From NCBI GenBank assembly GCA_014843695.1, contig CM026386.1:10419814-10483813 (forward strand): a stretch of 64,000 nt of DNA. Reading direction: 5' to 3'. Position 1 is the first letter of the stretch. The number at the start of each line of letters is the position of its first letter. The notes under the pieces were generated by a model, which saw nothing but the letters and a program-made list of their open reading frames with translations, was not told where the DNA came from and ran no database searches. The stretch is from Archivesica marissinica. Its lineage: Eukaryota > Mollusca > Bivalvia > Venerida > Vesicomyidae. The translations under genes and the position numbers were made by a program. Positions 25,485 through 40,200 of this stretch are shown piece after piece.

Positions 25485-27808
25485 GAACACTGCCGTGAAG
25501 TTAGAGGAGATATGACTTGTAGAATGTTGATACAGAGACAGACGGAGGAATGGTGGACAAGTATCTTCCTGCACTGGAAGACTGCCGTGAAGTTAGAGAA
25601 GAAAAGACTTGTAGAATGTGGATACAGAGACAGACAGATGAATGGTGGACAAGTATCTTCCTGCACTGGAACACTGCCGTGAAGTTAGAGGAGATATGAC
25701 TTGTAAAATGTTGATACAGAGACAGACAGATGAATGGTGGACAAGTATCTTCCTGCACTGGAACACTGCCGTGAAGTTAGAGGAGATATGACTTGTAAAA
25801 TGTTGATACAGAGACAGACGGAGGAATGGTGGACAAGTATCTTCCTGCACTGGAAGACTGCCGTGAAGTTAGAGGAGATATGACTTGTAAAATGTTGATA
25901 CAGAGACAGACGGAGGAATGGTGGACAAGTATCTTCCTGCACTGGAAGACTGCCATGAAGTTAGAGGAGATATGACTTGTAAAATGTTGATACAGAGACA
26001 GACGGAGGAATGGTGGACAAGTATCTTCCTGCACTGGAAGACTGCCGTGAAATTAGAGGAGATAGGACTTGTAGAATGTTGATACAGAGACAGACGGAGG
26101 AATGGTGGACTAGTATCTCCCTGCACTGGAAGACTGCCATGAAGTTAGAGGAGATAGGACTTGTAGAATGTTGATACAGAGACAGACGGAGGAATGGTGG
26201 ACAAGTATCTTCCTGCACTGGAAGACTGCCATGAAGTTAGAGGAGAAAAGACTTGTAGAATGTTGATACAGAGACAGACGGAGGAATGGTGGACAAGCAG
26301 CTTCCTGCACTGGAAGACTGCCATGAAGTTAGAGGAGATAGGACTTGTAGAATGTTGATACAGAGACAGACGGAGGAATGGTGGACAAGTATCTTCCTGC
26401 ATTGGAAGACTGCCATGAAATTAGAGGAGATAGGACTTGTAGAATGTTGATACAGAGACAGACGGAGGAATGGTGGACAAGTATCTTCCTGCACTGGACA
26501 AGTATCTTCCTGCACTGGAAGACTGCCATGAAGTTAGAGGAGAAAAGACTTGTAGAATGTTGATACAGAGACAGACGGAGGAATGGTGGACAAGCAGCTT
26601 CCTGCACTGGAAGACTGCCATGAAGTTAGAGGAGATAGGACTTGTAGAATGTTGATACAGAGACAGACGGAGGAATGGTGGACAAGTATCTTCCTGCACT
26701 GGAAGACTGCCGTGAAGTTAGAGGAGATAGGACTTGTAGAATGTTGATACAGAGACAGACGGAGGAATGGTGGACAAGTATCTTCCTGCATTGGAAGACT
26801 GCCATGAAGTTAGAGGAGAAAAGACTTGTAGAATGTTGATACAGAGACAGACGGAGGAATGGTGGACAAGTATCTTCCTGCACTGGAAGACTGCCGTGAA
26901 GTTAGAGGAGATAGGACTTGTAGAATGTTGATACAGAGACAGACGGAGGAATGGTGGACAAGTATCTTCCTGCATTGGAAGACTGCCATGAAGTTAGAGG
27001 AGAAAAGACTTGTAGAATGTTGATACAGAGACAGACGGAGGAATGGTGGACAAGTATCTTCCTGCACTGGAAGACTGCCATGAAGTTAGAGGAGAAAAGA
27101 CTTGTAGAATGTTGATACAGAGACAGACGGAGGAATGGTGGACAAGCAGCTTCCTGCACTGGAAGACTGCCATGAAGTTAGAGGAGATAGGACTTGTAGA
27201 ATGTTGATACAGAGACAGACGGAGGAATGGTGGACAAGTATCTTCCTGCACTGGAAGACTGCCGTGAAGTTAGAGGAGATAGGACTTGTAGAATGTTGAT
27301 ACAGAGACAGACGGAGGAATGGTGGACAAGTATCTTCCTGCATTGGAAGACTGCCATGAAGTTAGAGGAGAAAAGACTTGTAGAATGTTGATACAGAGAC
27401 AGACGGAGGAATGGTGGACAAGTATCTTCCTGCACTGGAAGACTGCCATGAAGTTAGAGGAGAAAAGACTTGTAGAATGTTGATACAGAGACAGACGGAG
27501 GAATGGTGGACAAGTATCTTCCTGCATTGGAAGACTGCCATGAAGTTAGAGGAGAAAAGACTTGTAGAATGTTGATACAGAGACAGACGGAGGAATGGTG
27601 GACAAGTATCTTCCTGCACTGGAAGACTGCCATGAAGTTAGAGGAGAAAAGACTTGTAGAATGTTGATACAGAGACAGACGGAGGAATGGTGGACAAGTA
27701 TCTTCCTGCATTGGAAGACTGCCATGAAGTTAGAGAAGATAGGACCTGTAGAATGTTGATACAGAGAGACGGAGGAATGGTGGACAAGCGTCTTCCTGCA
27801 CTGGAGTA
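25485..27808. repeat. 92-bp minisatellite, ~25 copies
   Basis: The unit contains 'gttgatacagagacagacgg' and 'aatggtggacaagtatcttc'. One unit near 26483 carries an 18-bp internal duplication. It lies between IGFBP-like gene 2 and the 3' end of IGBP1. Open frames of 85 codons through it are a by-product of the repeat. Confidence 0.95.
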
Positions 27809-27906
27809 TGTTCTTCCCTCTATTCGCTCTGAGTGACATAGATGACCTTGACACCAGATGACCTTGACCCCACTGTCTAGCTGTCACAGGGTTCAAGCTA
27901 ATGAGT

Positions 27907-28134
27907 TTAACCCTTAACCTGCCGCAAACATTGGACGGAATGTGCAAACAACATAGATTCAGATCAGCCGCAGCGTAATGCCATGTCTGATCAGGATCTA
28001 TATATTTTTTTATATATTCAGCCACATGTTTTAGCTCCACAATCCAAATAGCAAACAGCGTTCTGTGCCGTCTGATCTGGCTCTATGCTGTTTGCAAAAG
28101 TGACGTAAGTTGTAATTGGCAGGTTACGGATTAA
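27907..28134. mobile_element. piggyBac-like MITE, TTAA target duplication
   Basis: TTAA at 27907-27910 and 28131-28134 flank inverted ends ('cccttaacctgcc' and 'ggcaggttacgga'). The TTAA duplication and CCC start are typical of piggyBac derivatives. It lies in the 3' region of IGBP1. Confidence 0.7.
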
Positions 28135-28185
28135 TCGTAAATTATCACAATAAACATGTTGATTTTGCTGCCTATACAACATGGA

Positions 28186-28226
28186 TCAATGCCTGTTCTT
28201 TCTGTTTCCCCAACCTCTTCTGTGAT
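28186..28226 (-). CDS. IGBP1: IGBP1 exon g, terminal
   Basis: The exon contributes 41 coding nt. It enters in phase 1 after acceptor 'tttgtattgtag' and encodes HRRGWGNRKNRH and a TGA stop, the conserved basic C-terminus. A TTAA-flanked MITE begins about 50 bp after the stop, so the 3' UTR runs into it. A TATAAA variant lies near 28006-28011, and no clear AATAAA was seen close by. Confidence 0.88.
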
Positions 28227-31200
28227 CTACAATACAAACAAATACACTCAAATAGATATCTTGGAAAACTAATCTATCAGGCAATAGAGTGGTGGAACCT
28301 AAGCTCGGCGTATTCCTAAGATCGGCAGCTTATTCCTAAGCTCGGCATATTCCTAAGCTCGGCATATTCCTAAGCTCGGCATATTCCTAAGCTCGGCGTA
28401 TTCCTAAGCTCGGCGTATTCCTAAGCTCGGCATATTCCTAAGCTCGGCGTATTCCTAAGCTCGGCATATTCCTAAGCTTGGCGTATTCCTAAGCTCGGCG
28501 TATTCCTATGATCAGCGTATTTGTCGATTTACATCCGTATTTAAAATATTTATATACCGGTAGTTCTAGGCTAATTTCACTGACAGAGCTGAAGGATGGT
28601 TCAATAGCATTCCGTTGCGTGTATCGGTAGCCTGATGCAACTGTCACGTGACTGGTCTAGGTGACGAATATAAAGAACCAAATCATTTGGAGAATATTTC
28701 CACCGAAACTGATACGGTGTATGAGCAATTCAGGTAGCTATCCGAATTTTAAAAATCTACACCTAACCCGAAAAATAGTTTCCTTTTCTGATAAAGACCA
28801 ATAAGTGATTTTATTCAATGATGTACTATATCAAAATAAGATATTCAATAAGTTCTGGTGGATAAATAAAAAATAAGAAGTACGCCGTGCATAGGTGCCC
28901 TGAAGTCTTGAGTTCCCTATATACCTAGTAAACGGGTGCCGACCCGACATCGTTGCGATAGCTGAATTGAGCAGCAAGGTCACGTGATGAAGCTAAAACT
29001 GTCAACAAGAGTTTTTTTAAAGTTGTTTTCACGACATAAGAAAATAATAACATACGGGCAAGTGTAATTAACATTTTATATTGGTCATTATTTGTGGGAT
29101 TAATGCTGCATAGATTCCACCGCTCTATGTCAATGTGAAATTTCTTAAACATACATTACATCTGAAGTATGTCGCCGGTCACCCATTCAGAGGGTCCATA
29201 TATATGTACTAGGAGGTTTGTTTTCACAAAAGCTTGAGAACTGTGATATATCCTTCTTAATTCTATATCACAAACGGTCGTTTAAATACCCCCCCCCCCA
29301 TTGGAATGACAGATTTCCAATCAAATTCATGGCCAGGACACCCGGGGCATTAGACATGCAATAATTTCTAAGTAATACTTGGGATATGATTTTGAACTGA
29401 TGCATGCATGAACCCCGCCCCCGTGCCACACCCAATGCAATATCATGATAATGATACCCACTTAGGCTGTCCGATTAGCTTCTCACCAATGCAACCCAAG
29501 TTCGATCCTCGGACCGGGAAGTATGCAAGATGGTACGGTGGTCGCCAGATCGGACAGGTGGGTTTTCTCCCAGTACTCCGGTTTCCTCCCACACGAATGA
29601 CCACATTTACGCTTTCATCCGCGCCAACGAGAGTGATTAATATAAGTTGTTAAAACTTGCTTCGCAATCGTTGTAAAAAAGTTTAAATGACACAAACTAT
29701 TGCATCATGCCCTCTATGGACTTACTGTCTCTGTATTCATCCCAGTTTCTAGCTTTCATCAGTTCCTCTGGATCTTCTCTCTCTATTCGTTCTTCCTTCT
29801 CTGCTTCTTCGCCCTCCTGCACTATTTTGTCTTTATCTGGATCCTTCGCCCAATCCTCCATACTGTGTCCTCCACTGAAAGTTTATGATAGACAGTTAGT
29901 CAAATTGCTGTTGTATAACCAGGTACAAAATTAGTGTTATATAACCTAATAAAGTCTTAGTGTTATATACCCTGATACAGAATTAGTGTTCTATAGCCTG
30001 GTAGAGAATTAGTGTTGTACAACCTGGTAGAGAATTAGTGTTCTATAACCTGGTAGATAATTAGTGTTCTATAACCTGGTAGAGAATTAGTGTTCTATAA
30101 CCTGGTACAGAATTAGTGTTCTATAACCTGGTACAGAATTAGTGTTCTATAACCTGGTAGAGAATTAGTGTCATGCAACCGATTACAGAATGGTATTATA
30201 TAATCTGATACAGAATTAGTGCTATATAACCTGGTACAGAATTAGTGTTCTATAAACTGGTACAGAATTAGTGTTCTACAACCTAGTACAGAATTAGTGT
30301 TATATAACCTGGTACAGAATTAGTGTTCTATAACCTGGTACAGAATTAGTGTTATATAACCTGGTACAGAATTAGTGTTCTATAACCTGGTACAGAATTA
30401 GTGTTATATAACCTGGTACAGAATTAGTGTTCTATAACCTGGTACAGAATTAGTGTTATATAACCTGGTACAGAATTAGTGTTCTATAACCTGGTACAGA
30501 ATTAGTGTTATATAACCTGGTACAGAATTAGTGTTCTATAACCTGGTACAGAATTAGTGTTATATAACCTGGTACAGAATTAGTGTTCTATAACCTGGTA
30601 CAGAATTAGTGTTATATAACCTGGTACAGAATTAGTGTTCTATAACCTGGTACAGAATTAGTGTTATATAACCTGGTACAGAATTAGTGTTCTATAACCT
30701 GGTACAGAATTAGTGTTATATAACCTGGTACAGAATTAGTGTTCTATAACCTGGTACAGAATTAGTGTTATATAACCTGGTACAGAATTAGTGTTCTATA
30801 ACCTGGTACAGAATTAGTGTTATATAACCTGGTACAGAATTAGTGTTCTATAACCTGGTACAGAATTAGTGTTATATAACCTGGTACAGAATTAGTGTTC
30901 TATAACCTGGTACAGAATTAGTGTTATATAACCTGGTACAGAATTAGTGTTCTATAACCTGGTACAGAATTAGTGTTATATAACCTGGTACAGAATTAGT
31001 GTTCTATAACCTGGTACAGAATTAGTGTTATATAACCTGGTACAGAATTAGTGTTCTATAACCTGGTACAGAATTAGTGTTATATAACCTGGTACAGAAT
31101 TAGTGTTCTATAACCTGGTACAGAATTAGTGTTATATAACCTGGTACAGAATTAGTGTACGCTATGCCTTCTAGTGTTTTACTGGTTTGATACAGTAACC

Positions 31201-34200
31201 GTATTTCTTCATAGAGTCTGACAATGTAGATTAGTACCACACATGGGTAGGGCCTCACACTGTAGAGTAGTTCCACACATGAGTAGGACCACACAATGTA
31301 GAGTAGTTCCACACATGGGTAGGGCCACACAATGTAGATTAGTTCCACACATGGGTAGGGCCACACAATGTAGATTAGTACCATACATTAGTAGGACCAC
31401 ACAATGTAGATTAGTTCCACAAATGAGTAGGGCCACACACTGTAGATTAAATCAATACATGAGAAGGGCCTCACAATGTAGATTAGTTCCACACATGAGT
31501 AGGACCACACAATGTAGAGTAGTTCCACACATGGGTAGGGCCACACAATGTAGATTAGTTCCAGACATGAGTAGGGCCTCACAATGTAGATTAGTTCTAC
31601 ACAAGAGTAGGGCCTCACAATGTAGATTAGTTCCACACATGAGAAGGGCCTCACACTGTAGAGTAGTTCCACACATGAGTAGGACCACACAATGTAGATT
31701 AGTTCTACACAAGAGTAGGGCCTCACAATGTAGAGTAGTTCCACACATGAGTAGGGCCTCACACTGTAGAGTAGTTCCATACATGAGTAGGACCACACAA
31801 TGTAGAGTAGTTCCACACATGAGTAGGGCCTCACAATGTAGAGTAGTTCCACACATGAGTAGGACCACACAATGTAGATTAGTACCATACATTAGTAGGA
31901 CCACACAATGTAGATTAGTACCATACATTAGTAGGACCACACAATGTAGATTAGTACCATACATTAGTAGGACCACACAATGTAGATTAGTACCATACAT
32001 TAGTAGGACCACACAATGTAGATTAGTACCATACATTAGTAGGACCACACAATGTAGATTAGTACCATACATTAGTAGGACCACACAATGTAGATTAGTA
32101 CCATACATTAGTAGGACCACACAATGTAGATTAGTACCATACATTAGTAGGACCACACAATGTAGATTAGTACCATACATTAGTAGGACCACACAATGTA
32201 GATTAGTACCACACATCAGTAGGACCACACAATGTAGATTAGTTCTACACAAGAGTAGGGCCTCACAATGTAGATTAGTTCCACACATGAGTAGGACCAC
32301 ACAATGTAGATTAGTTCCACACATGAGTAGGGCCTCACAATGTAGATTAGTTCTACACAAGAGTAGGGCCTCACAATGTAGATTAGGTCTACACATTAGT
32401 AGGACCACACAATGTGGATTAGTTCTACACAAGAGTAGGGCCTCACAATGTAGATTAGTTCCACACATGAGTAGGGCCTCACACTGTAGAGTAGTTCCAT
32501 ACATGAGTAGGACCACACAATGTAGAGTAGTTCCACACATGAGTAGGACCACACAATGTAGAGTAGTTCCACACATGAGTAGGACCACACAATGTAGATT
32601 AGTACCATACATTAGTAGGACCACACAATGTAGATTAGTACCATACATTAGTAGGACCACACAATGTAGATTAGTACCATACATTAGTAGGACCACACAA
32701 TGTAGATTAGTACCAACATAGTAGGACCACACAATGTAGATTAGTACCATACATTAGTAGGACCACACAATGTAGATTAGTACCATACATTAGTAGGACC
32801 ACACAATGTAGATTAGTACCATACATTAGTAGGACCACACAATGTAGATTAGTACCATACATTAGTAGGACCACACAATGTAGATTAGTACCATACATTA
32901 GTAGGACCACACAATGTAGATTAGTACCATACATTAGTAGGACCACACAATGTAGATTAGTACCACACATCAGTAGGACCACACAATGTAGATTAGTTCT
33001 ACACAAGAGTAGGGCCTCACAATGTAGATTAGTTCCACACATGAGTAGGACCACACAATGTAGATTAGTTCCACACATGAGTAGGGCCTCACAATGTAGA
33101 TTAGTTCTACACAAGAGTAGGGCCTCACAATGTAGATTAGGTCTACACATTAGTAGGACCACACAATGTGGATTAGTTCTACACAAGAGTAGGGCCTCAC
33201 AATGTAGATTAGTTCCACACATTAGTAGGGCCTCACAATGTAGAGTAGTTCCACACATGAGTAGGACCACACAATGTAGATTAGTACCATACATTAGTAG
33301 GACCACACAATGTAGATTAGTACCATACATTAGTAGGACCACACAATGTAGATTAGTTCTACACATTAGTAGGACCACACAATGTAGATTAGTACCATAC
33401 ATTAGTAGGACCACACAATGTAGATTAGTACCATACATTAGTAGGACCACACAATGTAGATTAGTACCATACATTAGTAGGACCACACAATGTAGATTAG
33501 TACCATACATGAGTAGGACCACACAATGTAGATTAGTTCCACACATGAGTAGGACAACAATGTAGACATACAAGTAGGACCACACAATGTAGATTAGTAC
33601 CATACATTAGTAGGACCACACAATGTAGATTAGTACCATACATTAGTAGGACCACACAATGTAGATTAGTACCATACATTAGTAGGACCACACAATGTAG
33701 ATTAGTACCATACATTAGTAGGACCACACAATGTAGATTAGTACCACACATCAGTAGGACCACACAATGTAGATTAGTTCTACACAAGAGTAGGGCCTCA
33801 CAATGTAGATTAGTTCCACACATGAGTAGGACCACACAATGTAGATTAGTTCCACACATGAGTAGGGCCTCACAATGTAGATTAGTTCTACACAAGAGTA
33901 GGGCCTCACAATGTAGATTAGTTCTACACATTAGTAGGACCACACAATGTGGATTAGTTCTACACAAGAGTAGGGCCTCACAATGTAGATTAGTTCCACA
34001 CATTAGTAGGGCCTCACAATGTAGATTAGTTCTACACAAGAGTAGGGCCTCACAATGTAGATTAGTTCTACACAAGAGTAGGGCCTCACAATGTAGATTA
34101 GTTCTACACAAGAGTAGGGCCTCACAATGTAGATTAGTTCTACACATTAGTAGGACCACACAATGTGGATTAGTTCCACACAAGAGTAGGGCCTCACAAT

Positions 34201-37200
34201 GTAGATTAGTTCCACACATGAGTAGGGCCTCACAATGTAGATTAGTTCCACACCTCAGTAGGACCACACAATGTAGATTAGTTCCACACAAGAGTAGGAC
34301 CACACAATGTAGAATAGTTCCACACAAGAGTAGGGCCTCACAATGTAGATTATTTCCACACAAGAGTAGGGCCTCACAATGTAGATTAGTTCCACACAAG
34401 AGTAGGGCCTCACAATGTAGATTAGTTCCACACAAGAGTAGGGCCTCACAATGTAGATTAGTTCCACACCTCAGTAGGACCACACAATGTAGATTAGTTC
34501 CACACATGAATAGGGCCTCACAATGTAGATTAGTTCCACACCTCAGTAGGACCACACAATGTAGATTAGTTCCACACATGAATAGGGCCTCACAATGTAG
34601 ATTAGTTCCACACAAGAGTAGGGCCTCACAATGTAGATTAGTTCCACACAAGAATAGGGCCTCACAATGTAGATTAGTTCCACACAAGAGTAGGGCCTCA
34701 CAGTGTAGATTAGTTCCACACATGAGTAGGGCCTCACAATGTAGATTAGTTCCACACAAGAGTAGGGCCTCACAGTGTAGATTATGTTATAGATTTATTA
34801 TAGGAGAAGACCTCTATAAGCTATAGCTTTCGGTTCTAATCCTTTTCATACATGTATGTAAATCATGGTTTGTATATATAATGGATATATCATTGTTTAA
34901 ACTAAATGTAGATTAGTTCCACACCTCAGTAGGACCACACAATGTAGATTAGTTCCACACCTCAGTAGGACCACACAATGTAGATTAGTTCTACACAAGA
35001 GTAGGGCCTCACCTATTGATATGCAGCGTCCCTTCTTCTACCTTCTGATCAAAGAACTCTTCTATGGTCAGGGTGGGTAGACCAGGGTATCCTAGACCGT
35101 ATACCTGTTTCTGAATGAGATCTTTCGTGATGATGAATGGACGAAGCGGCTGAAAATACAATATACATTTATACTTAAGATATGGGTCTCCGTGGCTGGC
35201 CACGAATGGTTCATGACGGTGACTTCAGGTCATTTGCTCCTCGCCGCTGTTGGTTCAAATCCCACACATGTGAGAAAGATACCCATCTGTATGTATGTAT
35301 AAAACATGGTGAGGAAACTGGATTAAACATGGTGAGGAAACTGGATAAAACATGGTGAGGAAACTGGATAAAACATGGTGAGGAAACTGGATAAAATGTG
35401 GTGAGGAAACTGGATAAAACATGGTGAGGAAACTGGATAAAACATGGTGAGGAAACTGGATAAAACATGGTGAGGAAACTGGATAAAACATGGTGAGGAA
35501 ACTGGATAAAACATGGTGAGGAAACTGGATAAAACATGGTGAGGAAACTGGATAAAACATGGTGAGGAAACTGGATAAAACATGGTGAGAAAACTGGATA
35601 AAACATGGTGAGGAAACTGGATAAAACATGATGAGGAAACTGGATAAAACATGATGAGGAAACTGGATAAAACATGTGAGGAAACTGGATAAAACATGGT
35701 GAGGAAACTGGATAAAACATGGTGAGGAAACTGGATAAAACATGGTGAGGAAACTGGATAAAACATGGTGAGGAAACTGGATAAAACATGGTGAGAAAAC
35801 TGGATAAAACATGGTGAGGAAACTGGATAAAACATGCTGAGGAAACTGGATAAAACATGCTGAGGAAACTGGATAAAACATGGTGAGGAAACTGGATAAA
35901 ACATGGTGAGGAAACTGGATAAAACGTGGTGAGGAAACTGGATAAAACATGGTGAGGAAACTGGATTAAACATGGTGGGGGGAAACTGGATAAAACATGG
36001 TGGGGGGAAACTGGATAAAACATGGTGAGGAAACTGGATAAAACATGGTCAGGAATCTGGATAAAACATGGTAAGGAAACTGGATAAAACATGATGAGGA
36101 AACTGGATAAAACATGATTAGGAAAACGATATCATGATACTAAACAATTGGTTTGATGTATTGACGACGGCTTAATCAATAATTTTTCATGTATCATTGT
36201 TGACCCTATTGGTGGTGTCATATAGTGGTAGCAGTCAGATTTGTAATTGTCATAATGGTGATGTGGGTACGAAACCTGGCGTAATCTGGTTTACTGGTGC
36301 TTTCAAGATCTGCTAATATTCGGTACTTAAAATAAAGCGTTTCCATCATGTAATTCTCGTGTTTTTATTTGTATTTAATGGTAGATAACTCACTTCAGGT
36401 TTATGGTCAACTTTCTTTGGTAACTGCTGTGATATATCTCCCTTCTTCTTTGCCATCAACTCCAGTATACCAACTTCTCCTGAAAATCACAGACCCGCAC
36501 ATGTATATAAACCCTAATGAAGGAAAATGGGCTGTCCGATTAGCGCAGGCACTTCTCACCAATGTAACCCGGGTTCGATCCTCGGACCGGGTAGTATGCG
36601 AGATGTACGGTTGTCGCCAGATCGGAGAGGTGGGTTTTCTCCGGGTACTCCAGTTTCCTCCCACACTAAAGACCACATTTATGCTTTCATCCGCGCCAAC
36701 GAGAGTGATCAATATAAGTTGTTAAAACTTGCTTCGCAATCGAATATCGCAATAAAATAAATAAAGTTTAAACTTAATGAAGGAAATAATAAAGGGAGGT
36801 AAAAAAACAGGCACAATTCTCAAACAAATTCTCAGATTTGAATGACTGGATATTAAAAGTTGTTAGTTGGTTTTTTTAGGTTAAGTTTACAGTCAAACCT
36901 GTCTTAAGCAGGTGGCTGTTTAATAGAGCTCAAATGTATAATAAAACAACAGATTGAGAATCTTGAAACTGGCTGCTTAATACAGGTTGGTTGCTTAATG
37001 GAGGTGACCACTAACACAGGTTTGACTGTATATAAATTAATTTAGCCTGATTGCGAAACAAGTTCTTACAATTTGTATTAATCCCCCTCGACACCTCGTT
37101 CCTGTTCGGGTTATACGCCTTCATCAGTACCATTTTGAGCTATATCGACAGCGGGCAGTTTACCTAACAACACATTTCCTGAGGCAGGCTCGTATTAAAA

Positions 37201-40200
37201 GATTAATATTGATTTATTTCCGAAAAGTTGCTAAAACAATCTCGAATTGATCACTCTTGTTGGAGCAGATGAAAGCGTCTATGTGATCATATGTGCGCAA
37301 GGGAAACCGCAGTACCCAGACAAAACCCACCTGTCCTATTTGACGACAACAGTATCATTTCACATACTTCGCCTTCCGAGGATCAAACCCGGGTTGCATT
37401 GGTGAGATGCGTGCGGACAGCCAACAACGTGATATCATGCACTTGTTCACTAGATAATGTATATCAAGATAAGTGGATTAGACATTTTCTTAGGCTAGGT
37501 TTATTACAACATTTTCTTTAACCCTTTCCCTCATAGAAGCACCTCTTGACAACATTACTAATACGACATACATTGATGGAGATATAATAGTATATTAACC
37601 TAAATCTCTATGAAGGAAAGGGTTAGTCACCTAAATCGGATAGTAAACACAAGCAGATAATTAAAATAATAAAGCCATCTTGGATTGATGACATCATAGG
37701 ACACTTAGTATAAATGATAGAATATCAAAACATACAACTTAGTATAAATGATAGAATATCTAAACATACAACTTAGTATAAATGATAGAATATCTAAACA
37801 TACAACTTAGTATAAATGATAGAATATCTAAACATACAACTTAGTATAAATGATAGAATATCTAAACATACAACTTAGTATAAATGATAGAATATCTAAA
37901 CATACAACTTAGTATAAATGATAGAATATCTAAACATACAACTTAGTATAAATGATAGAATTTCTAAACATACAACTTAGTATAAATGATAGAATATCTA
38001 AACATACAACTTAAAGCAAGCAACTTAAAGCAAGCAACTTACAGCAAGCAACTTACAGCAAGCAACTTACAGCAAACAACTTAAAGCAAGCAACTTCAAG
38101 CAAGCAACTTCAAGCAAGCAACTTAAAGCAAGCAACTTAAAGCAAGCAACTTCAAGCAAGCAACTTCAAGCAAGCAACTTACAGCAAGCAACTTCAAGCA
38201 AGCAACTTAAAGCAAGCAACTTACAGCAAGCAACTTACAGCAAGCAACTTAAAGCAAGCAACTTAAAGCAAGCAACTTATAGAAAATGAAGGAGTATAAT
38301 TAGCTAATATTAAGTGTGTGTGTTTTACGTTTATTTATCGTCGCTACCGGTTGCCCATATGAGCAACGCCTCCTGAAGAGATTAGTCATTTTAGATTTTT
38401 GGAGGATAGTGCAATGATACAGACAGAGACCCATTCCAGAGTCTCCTCTGGTTCTTTTACGTGCACGGTGTAAAGCACCGACACGGGACTTTGGTTAAAA
38501 CCCCATCTGAAAGACTGTTAATTTTATTAGGGTCAGACGGGGGAATCAAAACTTGCAATCCCTGGATTTGCAGTCCCACATTTTAACCACTTAACTTAAC
38601 ATGCCTTTGCAATGGTGGCTGCAACGTACAATATTTGTTATGGTGTTTTCTAACTTGTAAAAGGGTCTACCTTAAAGAAAACAAAACAATTTATATGTTA
38701 TTATACAATCTATTGGAAAAGTATTGTATAAGCTAATATCTGAATATTTTCTGAAATATGACATCTGGAGTACTCAGGTACATGCAGCCTTGTAAGACAG
38801 TACTATGCTATATCCCTATGTTCTTGCTCGATGAGTCAAACTCGTGCCCAATGTTTCTTCTTAAAACTGAAAGTAAAGAAATAAATTCCTAGTCATATAC
38901 AGACGCACATAATCATGTATTTACAGGGGACAACCATAAACGGATCGGACAGGTGGGTTTTCTCCGGGTACTCCGGTTTCCTCCCACACGAATGACCACA
39001 TTACGCTTTCATCCGCGCCAACGAGAATGATTAATATAAGTTGTTAAATCTTGCTTCGCAATCGTTGTAAAATAAATCAAGTTTAAACAGACTCCTGTCC
39101 AAATCCTTGATCTATACTGTTGTAAATGTATTATACATTGACAGCAAATTAAATATATTTAACGTAAATTAACTCCTATTGAACAGGATATATAGAATAT
39201 ATTAGGTTATCAATATTAATTTATTCGGCGAGTTGGTGAAAATGTGTTGTATTAAATGTATTTTCTTCAGAGATGAGCCAAATGTAATAAAATTTATAAG
39301 ACAGTAACCTAATATTCTATTTATCCTATCCTCTGATAAAAAAATGTTTTAGAGAGGAGAGATTATCGAATATTCATGACCTGAAGTTTATGATAACATC
39401 TGTGAGCATATGACGTATAGTTGTGATGTCACGAAAGGTTTATTAGGCAGGCAGTTTTTGACAATTATTACAGACGGATCTGTAGTCCAGTGGTAACACG
39501 CTGGACTGGTAATCCAGGGATCGCAGGTTCGATCCCCCATCTGACCCTAATAAAATTAACCAGTCTTTCAGATGGGACGTTAAACCGAGGTCTCGTGTCG
39601 GTGCTTTACACCGTGCATGTAAAAGAACCAGAGGAGACTCTGGGGAATGGGTCTCTCTCTGTATCATTGCACTATCCTCCAAAAATCTAAAATGACTATT
39701 CTCTTCAGGAGGCATCGCTCATATGAGCAACTGGTAGCGATGATAAATAAACGTAAAAAACACACACGCACAATTATTACGCATGAATGCAGGATAAATT
39801 AGGCATAACTAATATAACAACACATTAAAAACTTATACCAACATGGACTAAAGGGTGCACTCTCACCTTCATGGCACTTGAATCCCAGCAATCAGTCATT
39901 GTACTCGCAGTAGCTGTCGTATTCGGCGTCACAAGTCATTTGTCCACCCTCACATTCACAATCGAGAGCTTCAGCGAATGGGAATCTATCATCATCTGAA
40001 TGTTGCAGAAAATGGATGTACAGGTGAAACAACAGGTGGTACAACAGGTGGAACAACAGATGGAACAACAGGTGGTACACCAGTCACCAGGTGAAACAAC
40101 AGGTGGTACAACAGGTGGAACAACAGGTGGTACAACAGGTGGAACAACAGGTGGTACAACAGGTGGAACAACAGGTGAAACAACAGGTGGTACAACAGAT

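Noticed and set aside
25463..28040. Series of 85-codon minus-strand frames, one per unit
   Set aside because: Shadow of the 92-bp tandem repeat; each stops in the next unit because 92 is not a multiple of three.
31243..34826. Long Cys-rich frames (334-492 codons) on both strands
   Set aside because: Artefact of the 36-bp repeat; open on both strands with low-complexity product and adjacent to an IGBP1 donor.
35211..36092. ~290-codon minus-strand frames with repeated FIQFPHHVLSSFL
   Set aside because: Stop-free 23-bp repeat read in all three frames.
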